Source: JAOUJD01 sp963841815
GTDB taxonomy: Bacteria; Pseudomonadota; Gammaproteobacteria; Burkholderiales; Burkholderiaceae_F
Assembly: GCA_963841815.1 (NCBI GenBank)
Contig: CAWJEE010000027.1
Location: forward strand, 62,001 to 126,000
Length of the DNA stretch: 64,000 nucleotides
Direction of reading: 5' to 3'
Shown here: one piece after another, positions 28,032-38,139 of the stretch
Numbering within the stretch: the stretch's first letter is position 1
How the letters are laid out: each line of letters starts with the position of its first letter
Made by a program: the position numbers and the translations under genes
The notes under the pieces: model-generated
What the model saw: the letters and a program-made list of their open reading frames with translations, nothing else
What the model was told of the DNA's origin: nothing
Database searches by the model: none

Positions 28032-28125
28032 TCCGCCCGGCCTGGGACACGCGCAGGCGCGCAAGAGGCGTTGGCTACAATGCCGCGTTCCGCCGATCCA
28101 CCCCAGCCCGGGCGAAGGCCAAGCG

Positions 28126-30808
28126 ATGCCGATGCGTAACGACCAGGTCGTCACCGTGCGACGCACCGACTATCGGCCACCCGCGTTCCTGCTCGACCGC
28201 GTCGAGCTCGAGTTCGATCTCGACCCCGCGTCGACGCGCGTCGCGTGCGACCCTCGAAGTGCGTCGCAACCACGCCCTTCCAGGCAACAGCGGCCCGCTG
28301 GTCCTCGACGGCGAAGACCTCGAACTCGAGTCGGTGGCGGTCGATGGCACGGCACTGGCGCGCTCAAGCTACGAGTTGATCGCCGGGGCGCTGCGCATCC
28401 CGGCGCCATCCGATCGCTTCACCGTCCGGACCGTCAACCGCATCTGCCCGGAGGCGAACACCGAGCTGATGGGCCTGTTCGTGTCGAACGGCAATTACTT
28501 CAGCCAGTGCGAGGCCGAGGGCTTCCGCCGCATCACGTTCTTCCCGGATCGACCCGACGTGATGGCACCGTACCGCGTGACCGTGCGCGCGGACGAAGGC
28601 CGCTATCCGGTGCTGCTGTCGAACGGCAACCTGGTCGAGCAGGGCCGGCTCGACGGCGGCCGCCATTACGCGGTGTGGGACGACCCGTTCGCCAAGCCGA
28701 GCTACCTGTTCGCGCTGGTCGCCGGCCGCTTCGACGTGCACGAGGAGCGCGTCGTGCGCGCCAGCGGCCGCGAAGCGCTGCTGCAGATCTACGTCGAGCC
28801 CGGCAACCTCGACAAGACCGCCCACGCGATGGCGAGCCTGAAGCGCGCGATCGCGTGGGACGAAGCGCCGGTTCGGGCTGGAACTCGACCTCGACCGCTT
28901 CATGATCGTCGCCACCAACCACTTCAACATGGGGGCGATGGAGAACAAGGGCCTCAACATCTTCAACGCGAAGTACGTGCTGGCGAATCCGAAGGTGGCC
29001 ACCGACGCTCGACTACGCCGGCATCGAGTCGATCGTCGGCCACGAGTACTTCCACAACTGGACCGGCAACCGGGTCACCTGCCGCGACTGGTTCCAGTTG
29101 AGCCTGAAGGAAGGCCTGACCGTGTTCCGCGACCAGGAGTTCGCCGCCGACATGATGGGCGACACCGCCAGCCGCGCGGTCAAGCGCATCGAGGACGTGC
29201 GGCTGCTGCGCGCGGTGCAGTTTCCCGAGGACAGCGGCCCGATGTCGCATCCGGTGCGGCCCGACAGCTACCAGGAGATCGGCAACTTCTACACGGCCAC
29301 GGTCTACGAGAAAGGCGCCGAGGTCGTCCGCATGATGCAGACGCTGGTCGGCGTCGACGGCTTCCGGCGCGGCATGGATCTCTACTTCAAGCGTCACGAC
29401 GGCCAGGCCGTCACGTGCGACGACTTCGTCGCCGCCATCGCGGACGCCAACGGCCGCGACCTGACGCAGTTCAAGCGGTGGTACGCGCAGGCGGGCACGC
29501 CGCTCGTCACGGCCGCCACCCGCCACGACCCGGCCGCCGGGATGCTCGAGCTCACGCTGTCGCAGTCCACGGCGCCGACGCCGGGGCAGCCGTCGAAGGA
29601 ACCCTTGCACATTCCGATCGCCGTCGGCCTGGTCGGCGGCGACGGCGTCGACATCCCGCTGCAACTGGAGGGCGAGACGTCCGCGCGGGGAACGACGCGG
29701 GTCCTCGACCTGACCCAGCCGAGCACAGACGTTTCGCTTCGTCCATGTGAAGTCCCCGGTCGTGCCGTCGCTGCTGCGCGGCTTCTCGGCGCCGGTGACC
29801 GTCGACGCGCAGTTCGACGATCGCGACCTCGCGTTCCTCGCCGCGCACGACTCCGATCCGTTCAACCGCTGGGAAGCCGGCCAGAAGATGGCGATCGCGC
29901 GCCTGATGGCGCTGACCGACGCGGTCGAGGCCGGCCGGCCGCTCGCGCTCGACGAATCGTTCGTCGACGTCGTGCGGAGCACGCTGGCGGACCCGGGCCT
30001 GTCGCCGTCGTTCAAGGAACAGGCGCTGACGCTGCCGGCCGAGGGCTTCATCGGCGAGCAGCGCGCCGTGATCGAGCCCGGAGCGATCCGCGCCGCGCGC
30101 CGCTTCGTGCACGGGGAACTGGGTCGTCGCCTGGCAACGGAGTGGAAGGCCGTCTACGACGCGCTGGCGGTCCCGGGTCCGTACTCGCCGGACCACGCCT
30201 CGGCCGGCAAGCGCGGACTGCGCAATCTCGCGCTCGCCTACCTGGTCGACGCCGACGTGCCCGGCGCGCTCGAACTCGCGCGCGCTCAGCTGGTGGCGGC
30301 CGAGAACATGACCGAGGTGCAGGGCGCGCTGATCGCGATCGTGAACAGCGCCGCACCCTGGAAGGCGGACGTCCTCGCGCAACTGGCGCGGGCCTGGTCG
30401 AGCGAACCGCTGCTGATGACCAAGTGGCTGCAGGTCCAGGCGACCGCGATGGCGCAACCCGGAGAGCCGCCGGGCGTCGAGCGCGTCCGCATCCTGATGC
30501 GACATCCGGCGTTCTCGATGGACAACCCGAACGCCGTGTTCGCGCTGTTGCGCGCGTTCTGCGCGCTGAACGAAGCCGAGTTCCACCGCCGCGGCGCCGA
30601 CGGCTATTCACTCTGGGTCGACGCGGTGCTGGCGCTCGACCGCATCAATCCGACGGTGGCCGCGCGCATCGCGCGCGCGCTCGATCGCTGGCGCCGGTTC
30701 GCCACCGACCGGCAGCACGCGATGCGCGAAGCGCTGGAGCGGGTCGCCGCCGCCGATCACCTGTCGCGCGACGTGCGCGAAATCGTCACCAAGTCGCTGG
30801 AGAACTGA
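28126..30808 (+). CDS. pepN: Aminopeptidase N (M1 family), four frame breaks
   Basis: Large cytosolic zinc aminopeptidase of about 890 residues. Order of motifs: QVVTVRRTDYRPPAFLLDRV at the N-terminus, the substrate-anchoring NMGAMENKGLNIFNAKYVL, the zinc site VGHEYFHNWTGNRVTCRDWF with the third ligand in LSLKEGLT, SYQEIGNFYTATVYEKGAEV (catalytic Tyr), then the helical C-terminal domain ending VREIVTKSLEN. Frame breaks near 28243, 28872, 29010 and 29733 are each one extra base. The zinc site itself is unaffected once the frame is corrected. Four bases separate it from fbp, so they form one transcript. Confidence 0.9.
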
Positions 30809-30812
30809 ACCG

Positions 30813-31811
30813 ATGGCCCGCCTGTCCCTGACACACCACCTGATCCGCTGCGAACGCGAGCACGGACTCGACCCCGACCTGCGGTTGCTGCTCGAGGTGA
30901 TCGCGCGCGCGGTCAAGGCGATCAGCCACGCGGTCGGCAAGGGGGCCCTCGGCGGCGTGCTCGGCCACGCGGGCACGACGAACGTCCAGGGCGAGGCGCA
31001 GAAGAAGCTCGACGTGCTGTCCAACGAGATCCTGGTCGAGGCGAACAGCTGGGGCGGCTACCTGGCCGGCATGGCTTCGGAGGAAATGGACGGCCCGGTC
31101 GGCATTCCGGTGGCCTACCCGCGCGGCAAGTACCTGCTGCTGTACGACCCGCTCGACGGCTCGAGCAACATCGACGTCAACGTGTCGGTCGGCACGATCT
31201 TCTCGGTGCTGAAATGCCCGGACGGCGTCACCGAACCCGACGAGAGCGCCTTCCTGCAGCCGGGCACCGAGCAGGTGTGCGCCGGCTATGCCGTGTACGG
31301 ACCGCAGACGCTGCTGATGCTGACCATCGGCCACGGGGTCGTCGGCTTCACGCTCGACCGCGACACCGGCTCGTTCCTGCTGACCCACGAGAACGTGCGG
31401 ATTCCCGAGGACACCGGCGAGTTCGCGATCAACGCCTCCAACGCGCGGCACTGGGAGCCGCCGGTCCGGCGCTACATCGACGAGCTGCTGGCCGGGAAGA
31501 CGGGGCCGCGCGGACGCGACTTCAACATGCGCTGGGTCGCCTCGATGGTGGCCGACGTGCACCGGATCATGTCGCGCGGCGGGATCTTCATGTATCCCCG
31601 CGACGCCCGCGACCCGGGCAAGCCGGGCCGGCTCCGCCTGCTGTACGAAGGCAACCCGATGGCGTTGCTGGTCGAGCAGGCGGGCGGCGCGGCGACCAAC
31701 GGCGACAAGCGCATCCTCGAGGTGCGGCCGTCGAAACTGCACGAGCGGGTCGCCGTGTTCCTCGGCTCGAAGAACGAGGTCGACCTCGTCACGTCCTACC
31801 ACCGCGAATGA
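30813..31811 (+). CDS. fbp: Fructose-1,6-bisphosphatase class I
   Basis: Gluconeogenic (or Calvin-cycle) enzyme removing the 1-phosphate of fructose 1,6-bisphosphate with Mg2+. The 332-residue length is typical. The metal-binding signature YDPLDGSSNIDVNVSVGTIF is intact, as are NVQGEAQKKLDVLSNEIL, EEMDGPVGIP and the substrate segment GGIFMYPRDARDPGKPGRLR. It follows pepN by four bases and overlaps the next gene by four (ATGA). No Calvin-cycle gene lies in this window, so a gluconeogenic role is the simpler reading. Confidence 0.97.
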   Translation: MARLSLTHHLIRCEREHGLDPDLRLLLEVIARAVKAISHAVGKGALGGVLGHAGTTNVQGEAQKKLDVLSNEILVEANSWGGYLAGMASEEMDGPVGIPVAYPRGKYLLLYDPLDGSSNIDVNVSVGTIFSVLKCPDGVTEPDESAFLQPGTEQVCAGYAVYGPQTLLMLTIGHGVVGFTLDRDTGSFLLTHENVRIPEDTGEFAINASNARHWEPPVRRYIDELLAGKTGPRGRDFNMRWVASMVADVHRIMSRGGIFMYPRDARDPGKPGRLRLLYEGNPMALLVEQAGGAATNGDKRILEVRPSKLHERVAVFLGSKNEVDLVTSYHRE

Positions 31812-32263
31812 CGCCGACGCGGCGCGTGCCGTCGACGGTCCTCGTCGCGCTGCAGTTCGCCCTGGTCCTCGCGCTCGTCTTCGCCACGCGCTGGCCGGTG
31901 CCGACCCGGGCGTGGCCGGCGACCCTCTTCCTGCTCGCGGTCGCGATCGTGCTCGGCGTGTGGACGCTCGGCTACAACCGCTGGGGCAACTTCAACATCC
32001 GTCCGGAGCTCAGGCGCGGCGCGCGGCTGGTGACCGGCGGGCCTTACCGCCACATCCGGCACCCGATGTACGCCTCGGTGCTGCTCGGCACGGGCGCACT
32101 CGTCGTCGCCGACGCGCGGCCGTGGCGCATCGCGCTGCTGGTCGCCCTGCTGGTCGTTCTGATGCTGAAGGCCGCACGCGAGGAGGAGTACCTGCGAGCG
32201 GCGTTCCCGGAATACGCCGCCTACGCGTCTCGCACGTGGCGGCTGGTTCCGTTCGTCTACTAG
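31808..32263 (+). CDS. Isoprenylcysteine carboxyl methyltransferase-like membrane protein
   Basis: Small integral-membrane protein, 151 residues, of the ICMT/PEMT superfamily. Hydrophobic helices precede the SAM-binding core VTGGPYRHIRHPMYASVLLG, and the C-terminus carries the second conserved motif AREEEYLRAAFPEYAAYASR. Bacterial members methylate unknown substrates, perhaps lipids or small molecules. Translationally coupled to fbp by a four-base overlap. Confidence 0.85.
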   Translation: MTPTRRVPSTVLVALQFALVLALVFATRWPVPTRAWPATLFLLAVAIVLGVWTLGYNRWGNFNIRPELRRGARLVTGGPYRHIRHPMYASVLLGTGALVVADARPWRIALLVALLVVLMLKAAREEEYLRAAFPEYAAYASRTWRLVPFVY

Positions 32264-32359
32264 GTTCGACGCTCCGATGGGACGCTCCGTGTCTTCGGGT
32301 GACCGAAGAGCCGAGCACTCGATTTCCTTCGGCCCCGGCCTCGAATCGGCAAGCAGCCA

Positions 32360-32872
32360 TCTGCGCCTGGGCGGGCTGCGGGGTGCCTCGACTCCGCGCG
32401 CGTCGACGCAGGCGTCATTCGGCGGATGGCGCGCCATGCGGGCTCCCAGCTTTCGGGCTCGCGAAGTCATCGAACGCCGCATCGTGCCTCGCGGCTGCGA
32501 CGCGCTGGCCCGCCGGACTCACGCCAATGGCACGCCCGCTGTCTGACGCGCGCTGCGCGAGGCGCCCCACACCCCGCCCAGACGCCATCCCTTGTGGCGA
32601 GTGAAGAGCGCGCCGCGCTCCAGCCTGTCCACGACGCTCGGCGCGTCGATCGCGGCGTGGGGTGCCTCGCGCAGCGCGACGCCGTGCGGCGGGCGTCGCA
32701 TTCCAGAAACTGCGGCGGGCCGGGACCAACACTGGCCGGAAGGCACGACCGCCGGAACCGCAAGCTCTCACTCCGAAAGCCGCCCGCCCGCAGGGAACCA
32801 CTTGAACCCCGTGTCGCCCGCCGCGCGTCGCGCGGAGTCGAGACGCCCCGCAGCGCGGTCGGCGCGCAAGGA
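32360..32872. repeat. Giant foldback element, copy 1 (about 513 bp)
   Basis: The 673-bp gap between two converging genes (32264-32936) is mostly this element. The left arm read inward and the right arm read in reverse complement share blocks in the same order: GCTGCGGGG then CTCGACTCCGCGCG, then CTTTCGG, TCGTGCCT, GGCCCGCC, GCACGCCCGC and GCGCTGCGCGAGGC. The whole element is therefore one imperfect palindrome of about 240-bp arms around 32600. The same blocks occur at 42545-43074. No gene, transposase or target-site duplication is visible. Sequence either side (32264-32359, 32873-32936) shows nothing I recognise. Confidence 0.75.
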
Positions 32873-32936
32873 ACGCGGTCGGCGCACTCGGGACTCCGCG
32901 CTCAAGTCCGTGTATCGCGCCTCTACAACCCGCGCG

Positions 32937-33914
32937 CTACGGCAGGATCACCGTCGAACCGACCGTCTTGCGCGACGCGAGGTCCGACTGCGCCTTCGCG
33001 GCGTCGGCGAGCGAGTAGCGCTGCTCGATGTCGACCTTGAGCTTGCCACCCGCCATCATGTCGAACAGTTCTTCCGAGGACGCTTCGAGGCGCGACCGCG
33101 GAACGATGTGCGTGGCGAGCGTCGGACGGGTCACGAACAGCGAGCCCTTGGCGGCGAGGATGCCGAGGTTGACGCCTGTCACCGCGCCCGAGGCATTGCC
33201 GAAGCTCACCATCAGGCCGCGCGGCTGGATGCAGTCGAGCGACCCTTCCCACGTGTCCTTGCCCACGCTGTCGTAGACCACCGGCAGCTTCGCGCCCTTC
33301 GTCAGCTGCATCACGCGCTCGACGAAGTTCTCCTTCGTGTAGTCGATCGTCTCCCACGCGCCGTGCTTCTTCGCCAGCGCGGCCTTCTCGGGCGAGCTGA
33401 CCGTGCCGATCAGCTTCACGCCCAGCGCCTTCGCCCACTGGCACGCGATCAGTCCGACGCCGCCGGCAGCCGCGTGGAACAGGATCGTCTCGGTGCCCTG
33501 CAGCCGGTAGGTCTGGCGGAACAGGTACTGCACCGTCAGTCCCTTCAGCATCACGGCGGCCGCTTCGTCGAAGCCGATCTTCTTCGGCAGCTTCACGACC
33601 GTGGCGACCGGCATGGTCCGCATTTCCGAGTACGCGCCGATCGGCCCCTGCGGATAGGCGACGCGGTCGCCTGCCTTCAGGAACTTCACGTTCGAGCCGA
33701 CCGCTTCCACGACACCGGCGCCCTCGAAGCCGAGGCCGTGCGGCAGCGCGGTCGCATACAGCCCGGTGCGGTAGTAGATGTCGATGAAGTTCAGGCCGAT
33801 CGCATGCTGCCGGATGCGGACCTCGTCCGGGCCCGGGTCCTTCACATCCACCTCGGCCAGTTCCAGCACTTCCGGACCGCCGTGCGCGCGAATCATCACC
33901 GCCTTGGTCTTCAT
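32937..33914 (-). CDS. Zinc-independent quinone oxidoreductase (MDR superfamily)
   Basis: NAD(P)H:quinone oxidoreductase of the QorA type, 325 residues. N-terminal GroES-like part: IGLNFIDIYYRTGLYATALP. A Rossmann fold follows (about residues 140-210: ILFHAAAGGVGLIACQWAK). The structural and catalytic zinc cysteines of alcohol dehydrogenases are absent, as expected for QOR. It probably reduces quinones by one electron with NADPH. The start is ATG 33914 with GGAGG upstream; it overlaps the preceding EamA gene by four bases. Confidence 0.93.
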   Translation of the reverse strand: MKTKAVMIRAHGGPEVLELAEVDVKDPGPDEVRIRQHAIGLNFIDIYYRTGLYATALPHGLGFEGAGVVEAVGSNVKFLKAGDRVAYPQGPIGAYSEMRTMPVATVVKLPKKIGFDEAAAVMLKGLTVQYLFRQTYRLQGTETILFHAAAGGVGLIACQWAKALGVKLIGTVSSPEKAALAKKHGAWETIDYTKENFVERVMQLTKGAKLPVVYDSVGKDTWEGSLDCIQPRGLMVSFGNASGAVTGVNLGILAAKGSLFVTRPTLATHIVPRSRLEASSEELFDMMAGGKLKVDIEQRYSLADAAKAQSDLASRKTVGSTVILP

Positions 33915-34846
33915 GACGCCTCCTTGGGAGTTGAGCCCGCCGCCGCCTTCGCCCTCGGCGAAAGCGTCAGCACATAAACGCCGGCGAGGACCAGCCCGGT
34001 GCCGGCCAGCTGCCAGCCCGATACCGGTTCGCCGAGAAAGACGAACGCCAGCCCGATCGTCGCGATCGGACCCACCATCGCCGCCATCGACGTGCGGCCC
34101 GCGCCGATGCGCTCGATCGCGAGCATGGTCGCGAACACGGGCAGCACCGTGCACAGTGTGGCATTGAGCAGGGACAGCCAGTACACCGGCGCCGGCTGCG
34201 CGAGCGAGCTCACCGGGTTCACCAGCAGGAAGTGCAGCATCACGGCCACGCTGGAGACGCACATCGCATACGACGTCAGGCGGATTGCGCCGAGCCGCTT
34301 CACGAGTTCGCCTCCGATCACGAGATAGAGCGCGTAGCAAAGCGCGCTGCCGAACACCAGCAGGCTGCCGAGCGCGAGGCGCCCGCCCTCGAGCCGCACG
34401 TCGTGCCAGAACGCGAGCACGATGCCGGCGTAGGACAGCGCGAGCGCGATCCACTCGAGCCGTCGAATCCGCTTCGCCAGGAAGAATGCGGAGAGCAGCA
34501 GCACGATGGTGGGATTCAGGAACAGGATGAGACGCTCGAGCGCCGCGCTGACGTGCTGCAGCCCGAGGAAGTCCAGGTAGCTGGCCAGATAGTAGCCGAG
34601 CACCCCGAGCGCGATCAGCCGGCCGTGGTCGCGGCGCGCGAGCGGTTGGGCACCGCGCGATGCCCACCAGTACGACACGACGAAGAACGGCGCGGCGAAC
34701 GCCATGCGCAGCGCGATCAGCGTGAGCGGATCGACGTTGTAACGGTAGGCCAGCTTGACGACGATCGCCTTGCCGGAGAACAGCACGCTGCCGGCCACCG
34801 CGAGCGCGAGGCCGGGCAGGAGCGTGCGGCGCTGGGAGGAATGCAC
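33911..34846 (-). CDS. EamA/DMT-family transporter
   Basis: Ten-helix DMT-superfamily permease, 311 residues, with two EamA repeats (LPGLALAVAGSVLFSGKAIV and GSLLVFGSALCYALYLVIGG) and the final motif FLGEPVSGWQLAGTGLVLAG. It is distinct in sequence from the other EamA protein in this window. Substrate unknown. It is translated together with the quinone oxidoreductase (four-base overlap at its 3' end). Confidence 0.9.
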   Translation of the reverse strand: MHSSQRRTLLPGLALAVAGSVLFSGKAIVVKLAYRYNVDPLTLIALRMAFAAPFFVVSYWWASRGAQPLARRDHGRLIALGVLGYYLASYLDFLGLQHVSAALERLILFLNPTIVLLLSAFFLAKRIRRLEWIALALSYAGIVLAFWHDVRLEGGRLALGSLLVFGSALCYALYLVIGGELVKRLGAIRLTSYAMCVSSVAVMLHFLLVNPVSSLAQPAPVYWLSLLNATLCTVLPVFATMLAIERIGAGRTSMAAMVGPIATIGLAFVFLGEPVSGWQLAGTGLVLAGVYVLTLSPRAKAAAGSTPKEAS

Positions 34847-34869
34847 GCGCCGATTCTACGGAGCGCCGT

Positions 34870-35259
34870 TCAGCGTCCCGCGCGCCACGCGCTCCACCCC
34901 AGCAGCGCCCAGCCCAGGAGGAACGCGACGCCGCCGAGAGGCGTGATCGCGCCGAGGCCGCGCACGCCGCTCAGGGCAAGCGCATACAGGCTGCCGGAGA
35001 AGAGGACGGTACCGGCGACGAAGCACCAGCCGGCCCAGCGGGCCGCCGGCCCGCGCCAGCGGTCGCAGGCCCACGCGACGGCCAGCAGGCCGAGCGCGTG
35101 GATGACCTGGTAGCGCGCGCCGGTGTCGAAGATGGCCAGCAGGTCGGGCGCAAGCCGCGCCTTCAACGCGTGGGCGGCAAACGCGCCGGCGCCCACGCCG
35201 ATGAAGGCGGAGGCCGAACCGAGGATGACGAACAGGCGTTCGTGGCCGTCGCGGGTCAT
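34870..35259 (-). CDS. DUF423 family small membrane protein
   Basis: 129 residues with four helices, typical of the DUF423 (YgdD) family: RLFVILGSASAFIGVGAGAF then AAHALKARL, YQVIHALGLLAVAWA, AGWCFVAGTVLFSGSLYALAL and GLGAITPLGGVAFLLGWALL. Function unknown. ATG 35259 was chosen because similarity begins there; a longer open frame extends upstream through the divergent promoter region of the SMR gene. Confidence 0.9.
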   Translation of the reverse strand: MTRDGHERLFVILGSASAFIGVGAGAFAAHALKARLAPDLLAIFDTGARYQVIHALGLLAVAWACDRWRGPAARWAGWCFVAGTVLFSGSLYALALSGVRGLGAITPLGGVAFLLGWALLGWSAWRAGR

Positions 35260-35458
35260 GGAGCGCGTCACCGTTGCCGTGCGGGAGGGACGGCAAGGGT
35301 AGCGCGACCATGGCGCAGCCCTTGCTGGCCCCGCCGGATGACGAGTTCCGCTCCGGCATCGATGCGACGATCCCTCCCCGAGGCGACGGCACGGCCGAGT
35401 TGTGCGCAAGGCCGTGCCTTTGCCATGCTCCGTCCAGCTCTTCTTTCCGGGAACCACC

Positions 35459-35806
35459 ATGAGTTCGTTCGCACCGTCCACGGCGCAGGCCTGGGCACTG
35501 CTCCTCGTCGCCGGCCTGCTCGAGATCGGCTGGGCCGTCGGCATGAAGAGCACCGAAGGCTTCACGCGCTGGGGACCGAGCGTCGCGGTGCTGGTCACGG
35601 CGCTGCTGTCGTTCTACCTGCTCGCGCTCGCGATGAAGACGCTGCCTGTCGGCACCGCGTATGCGGTGTGGGTCGGCATCGGCGCCGCGGGAGCGGCGGT
35701 GCTCGGCATTGCGTTGCTCGGCGAGACGCCCTCGCCGCCGCGCATCGCGAGCATCCTGCTGATCGTCGCCGGGGTCATCGGACTGCGCCTGTTCTCCGGC
35801 CCTTGA
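35459..35806 (+). CDS. sugE: SMR-family exporter, Gdx/SugE type
   Basis: Four-helix small multidrug resistance protein, 115 residues. The essential glutamate (Glu22) lies in LLEIGWAVGMKST, the pattern that marks the guanidinium-exporting Gdx/SugE group as opposed to EmrE. KTLPVGTAYAVWVGIGAAGA and the final helix are also typical. Inferred role: proton-coupled guanidinium export. ATG 35459 has a weak ribosome site (CCGGGA). The 200-bp leader has two short hairpins but no guanidine aptamer I can recognise. Confidence 0.88.
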   Translation: MSSFAPSTAQAWALLLVAGLLEIGWAVGMKSTEGFTRWGPSVAVLVTALLSFYLLALAMKTLPVGTAYAVWVGIGAAGAAVLGIALLGETPSPPRIASILLIVAGVIGLRLFSGP

Positions 35807-35879
35807 TCGGCGCGGGGAGGCGCCTTCGCACCCGTTGCTATGCTCCCGCGTGCAGCGCAACCGCTGCGCCGTCCATCCA

Positions 35880-37381
35880 TTGAAGAACCACCTCCGCACG
35901 ATCCTCCGACGCCTGCTCGTCGGCGCCATCGCCACCGCGGCGCTCGCCGCGTGCCGCCCCGGCGGCAGCGACGCCGCCGCGCAACTCGAAGGTTGCCGGA
36001 TCCCGGGTGTCGACCGCGAAGTCCGCTGCGGCACGGTGTCGATGCCGGAGGACCCGGACCAGCCGCAAGGCAAGACCATCGAGATCCGCTTCGCGGTGGT
36101 CCCGGCGGTCGCTCGCAACAAGCAGCCCGACCCGGTGTTCGTCCTCGCGGGAGGCCCCGGCCAGGCCGCCACCCGCACCGGGCGGCAGATGCTGGCGGTT
36201 CTGAACGAGGTGAACGCGCGGCGCGACATCGTGTTCATCGACCAGCGCGGCACCGGCGGCTCGCACCCGCTCGAGTGCAAGGTGGAGGAAACGTCGATCA
36301 GCGCCACGTTCGAGCAGTCGCAGCAGATCGAGCGGCTCGGCGCCTGCCTGAAGGAACTCCGCGGCGATCTCCGGCAATACGCCACCTGGATCGCGGTCCG
36401 GGACTTCGACGCCGTGCGGGCGCGCCTGGGCGCCGAGCAGGTCAACCTCTGGGGCGGCTCGTACGGAACGCGCGCCGCGCTCGAGTACATGCGGCAGTAC
36501 CCGCAGCGCGTGCGCAGCACGGTGCTCGACGGCGTCGCACCGCCCGACATGGTGCTGCCGGCGTCCTTCGCGCTCGACGCCGACGCCGCGCTGTCGGCGC
36601 TCGTCGATGCGTGCGCGCGCGACGAACGCTGCCTTCAGCGTTACCCCGGGATGACGAAACGCATCGACGAACCTGCTCGCGCGGGCCGACCTCGGCATCG
36701 ACGTGCGCGTGCCGCATCCGCTGACCGGGTTGCCGGAGCCGATCAGGATCGATCGCCGCGTGCTGTCGTCGCTGCTGCGGGTGCCGCTGTACTCGCCGCA
36801 GCTGTCGGCCGTGCTGCCATACGCGCTCGCGCAGGCCACGGACGGCGACTTCACGCCGCTGGTCGCCCTGAGCGCCGCCGTCGCGGGCGGCATCAACGAG
36901 AACTTCGCGGCCGGCATGCACTTCGCCGTGGTGTGCGCGGAGGACATGCCGCGGGTCGACGCCGGGCAGCGCGCGAAGATCGCGGCCACCCGCTTCGGCA
37001 ACGCCTTCCTCGACGTCTACGAGCGCGCCTGCAAGGGCGTCCCGTCGCGCCCGGTGCCGTCCGGGTTCTACGAGATCCCGGCCAGCCGAACGCCGGTGCT
37101 GGTGCTGTCCGGCGGGCTCGATCCCGGCGACTCCGCCGCGCCACGGCGCCCGCGTCGCGGAGCAACTCGGCAACGCGCGCCACATCGTGGCCCCGTATCT
37201 CGGTCACGGCATCAGCACGAACGGCTGCGCGCCGACGCAGCTGGCGCGCTTCATCCGCGACGCCGGCTTCGACAAGGTCGACGCCGCCTGCCTGACCCGC
37301 CTGCCGGCCGCGACGTTCTTCGAGCCGATCGACCCCGTGCGCGCCGCGGCATCGGCGACAGCGAAGCAACCGGCGCGATGA
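35880..37381 (+). CDS. Alpha/beta-hydrolase with TAP-like C-terminal domain, putative lipoprotein, two frame breaks
   Basis: About 500-residue exported hydrolase related to proline iminopeptidase-like proteases. Signal and lipobox: RRLLVGAIATAALAACRPGG. It has the oxyanion region PVFVLAGGPGQAATR, IVFIDQRGTGGSHPLEC, the nucleophile elbow LWGGSYGTRAALEY, and a TAP-like end with TPVLVLSGGLDP and the histidine in APYLGHGIS. The start is not clear: TTG 35880 precedes a good signal peptide, and TTG 35835 is a longer option. Single extra bases near 36667 and 37128 break the frame. The stop overlaps the ABC ATPase start (ATGA), so it is cotranscribed with that transporter. Confidence 0.82.
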
Positions 37382-38139
37382 TCGAAGTCGAACACCTCGC
37401 CAAGCAGTTCGACGCGCGCGTCGAGGGACGGCGCGCGCGCGTCGTCGCGGTCGAGGACATCGGATTCACGGCGCTCGACGGCCGCATCACCGCGCTGCTC
37501 GGCCCCAACGGCGCTGGCAAGACCACCACGATGCGCGTCGTCGCCGGCCTCGTCCGCGCCGACCGCGGCCACGCGCGCGTCGGCGGCGTCGACGTCGCGG
37601 CCGACCCGCACGCGGTGCGGGCGCAGCTCGGCATGCTGTCGGACGCACGCGGGCTCTACGCGCGGCTCACCGCGCGCGAAAACGTCCACTACTACGCGGA
37701 CCTGCGGCAGGTGCCGCGCGCCGACGGCGACCAGCGCCTGGCGATGATCGCCGACCTGCTGGACATGGGCGCCCTGCTCGATCGCCGCATCGAAGGCTTC
37801 TCGACCGGCGAGCGGATGAAGGTCGCCCTCGCCCGCGCGCTGATCCACGATCCGCAGCACCTGATCCTCGACGAGCCGACCAACGGCCTCGACGTCGTGT
37901 CCACGCGCGCGCTGCGCCGGCTGCTCCAGCACCTGCGCGCAGCGGGCAAGTGCATCGTCGTCTCGACCCACATCATGCAGGAGGTCGAGCAGCTCGCCGA
38001 CGAGATCGTGATCGTGGCGCACGGACGCACGGTGGCGCGCGGCACCGCCGAGATGATCCGGGCGACGGCCGGGACGGCGACGCTCGAGGACGCGTTCGTC
38101 GCCCTCGCGTACCCGGCGCACGGGGAACCGACCGCATGA
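37378..38139 (+). CDS. natA: ABC transporter ATP-binding protein (NatA-like)
   Basis: 253-residue ATPase of an ABC-2 type exporter. Walker A LLGPNGAGKTTTMRV, signature FSTGERMKVALARAL, Walker B HLILDEPTNGLD and the switch histidine in VVSTHIMQEVEQL are all present. STGERM is the NatA-type signature. It overlaps the upstream hydrolase and the downstream permease by four bases each, so the three are one unit. In NatAB the transported ion is Na+; the substrate here is not known, so the symbol reflects similarity only. Confidence 0.9.
   Translation: MIEVEHLAKQFDARVEGRRARVVAVEDIGFTALDGRITALLGPNGAGKTTTMRVVAGLVRADRGHARVGGVDVAADPHAVRAQLGMLSDARGLYARLTARENVHYYADLRQVPRADGDQRLAMIADLLDMGALLDRRIEGFSTGERMKVALARALIHDPQHLILDEPTNGLDVVSTRALRRLLQHLRAAGKCIVVSTHIMQEVEQLADEIVIVAHGRTVARGTAEMIRATAGTATLEDAFVALAYPAHGEPTA

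Noticed and set aside
28130..28905. Separate short gene at the start of pepN in another frame
   Set aside because: It is the wrong-frame continuation after the first pepN frame break. The aminopeptidase sequence continues in a neighbouring frame.
32430..32900. Open frames within foldback copy 1
   Set aside because: Same reasoning: composition is that of translated repeat DNA and no frame is preserved between the two copies.
35260..35458. Guanidine riboswitch before the SMR gene
   Set aside because: The loops lack the paired ACGR tetraloops of class II, and I could not align class I or III conserved bases.
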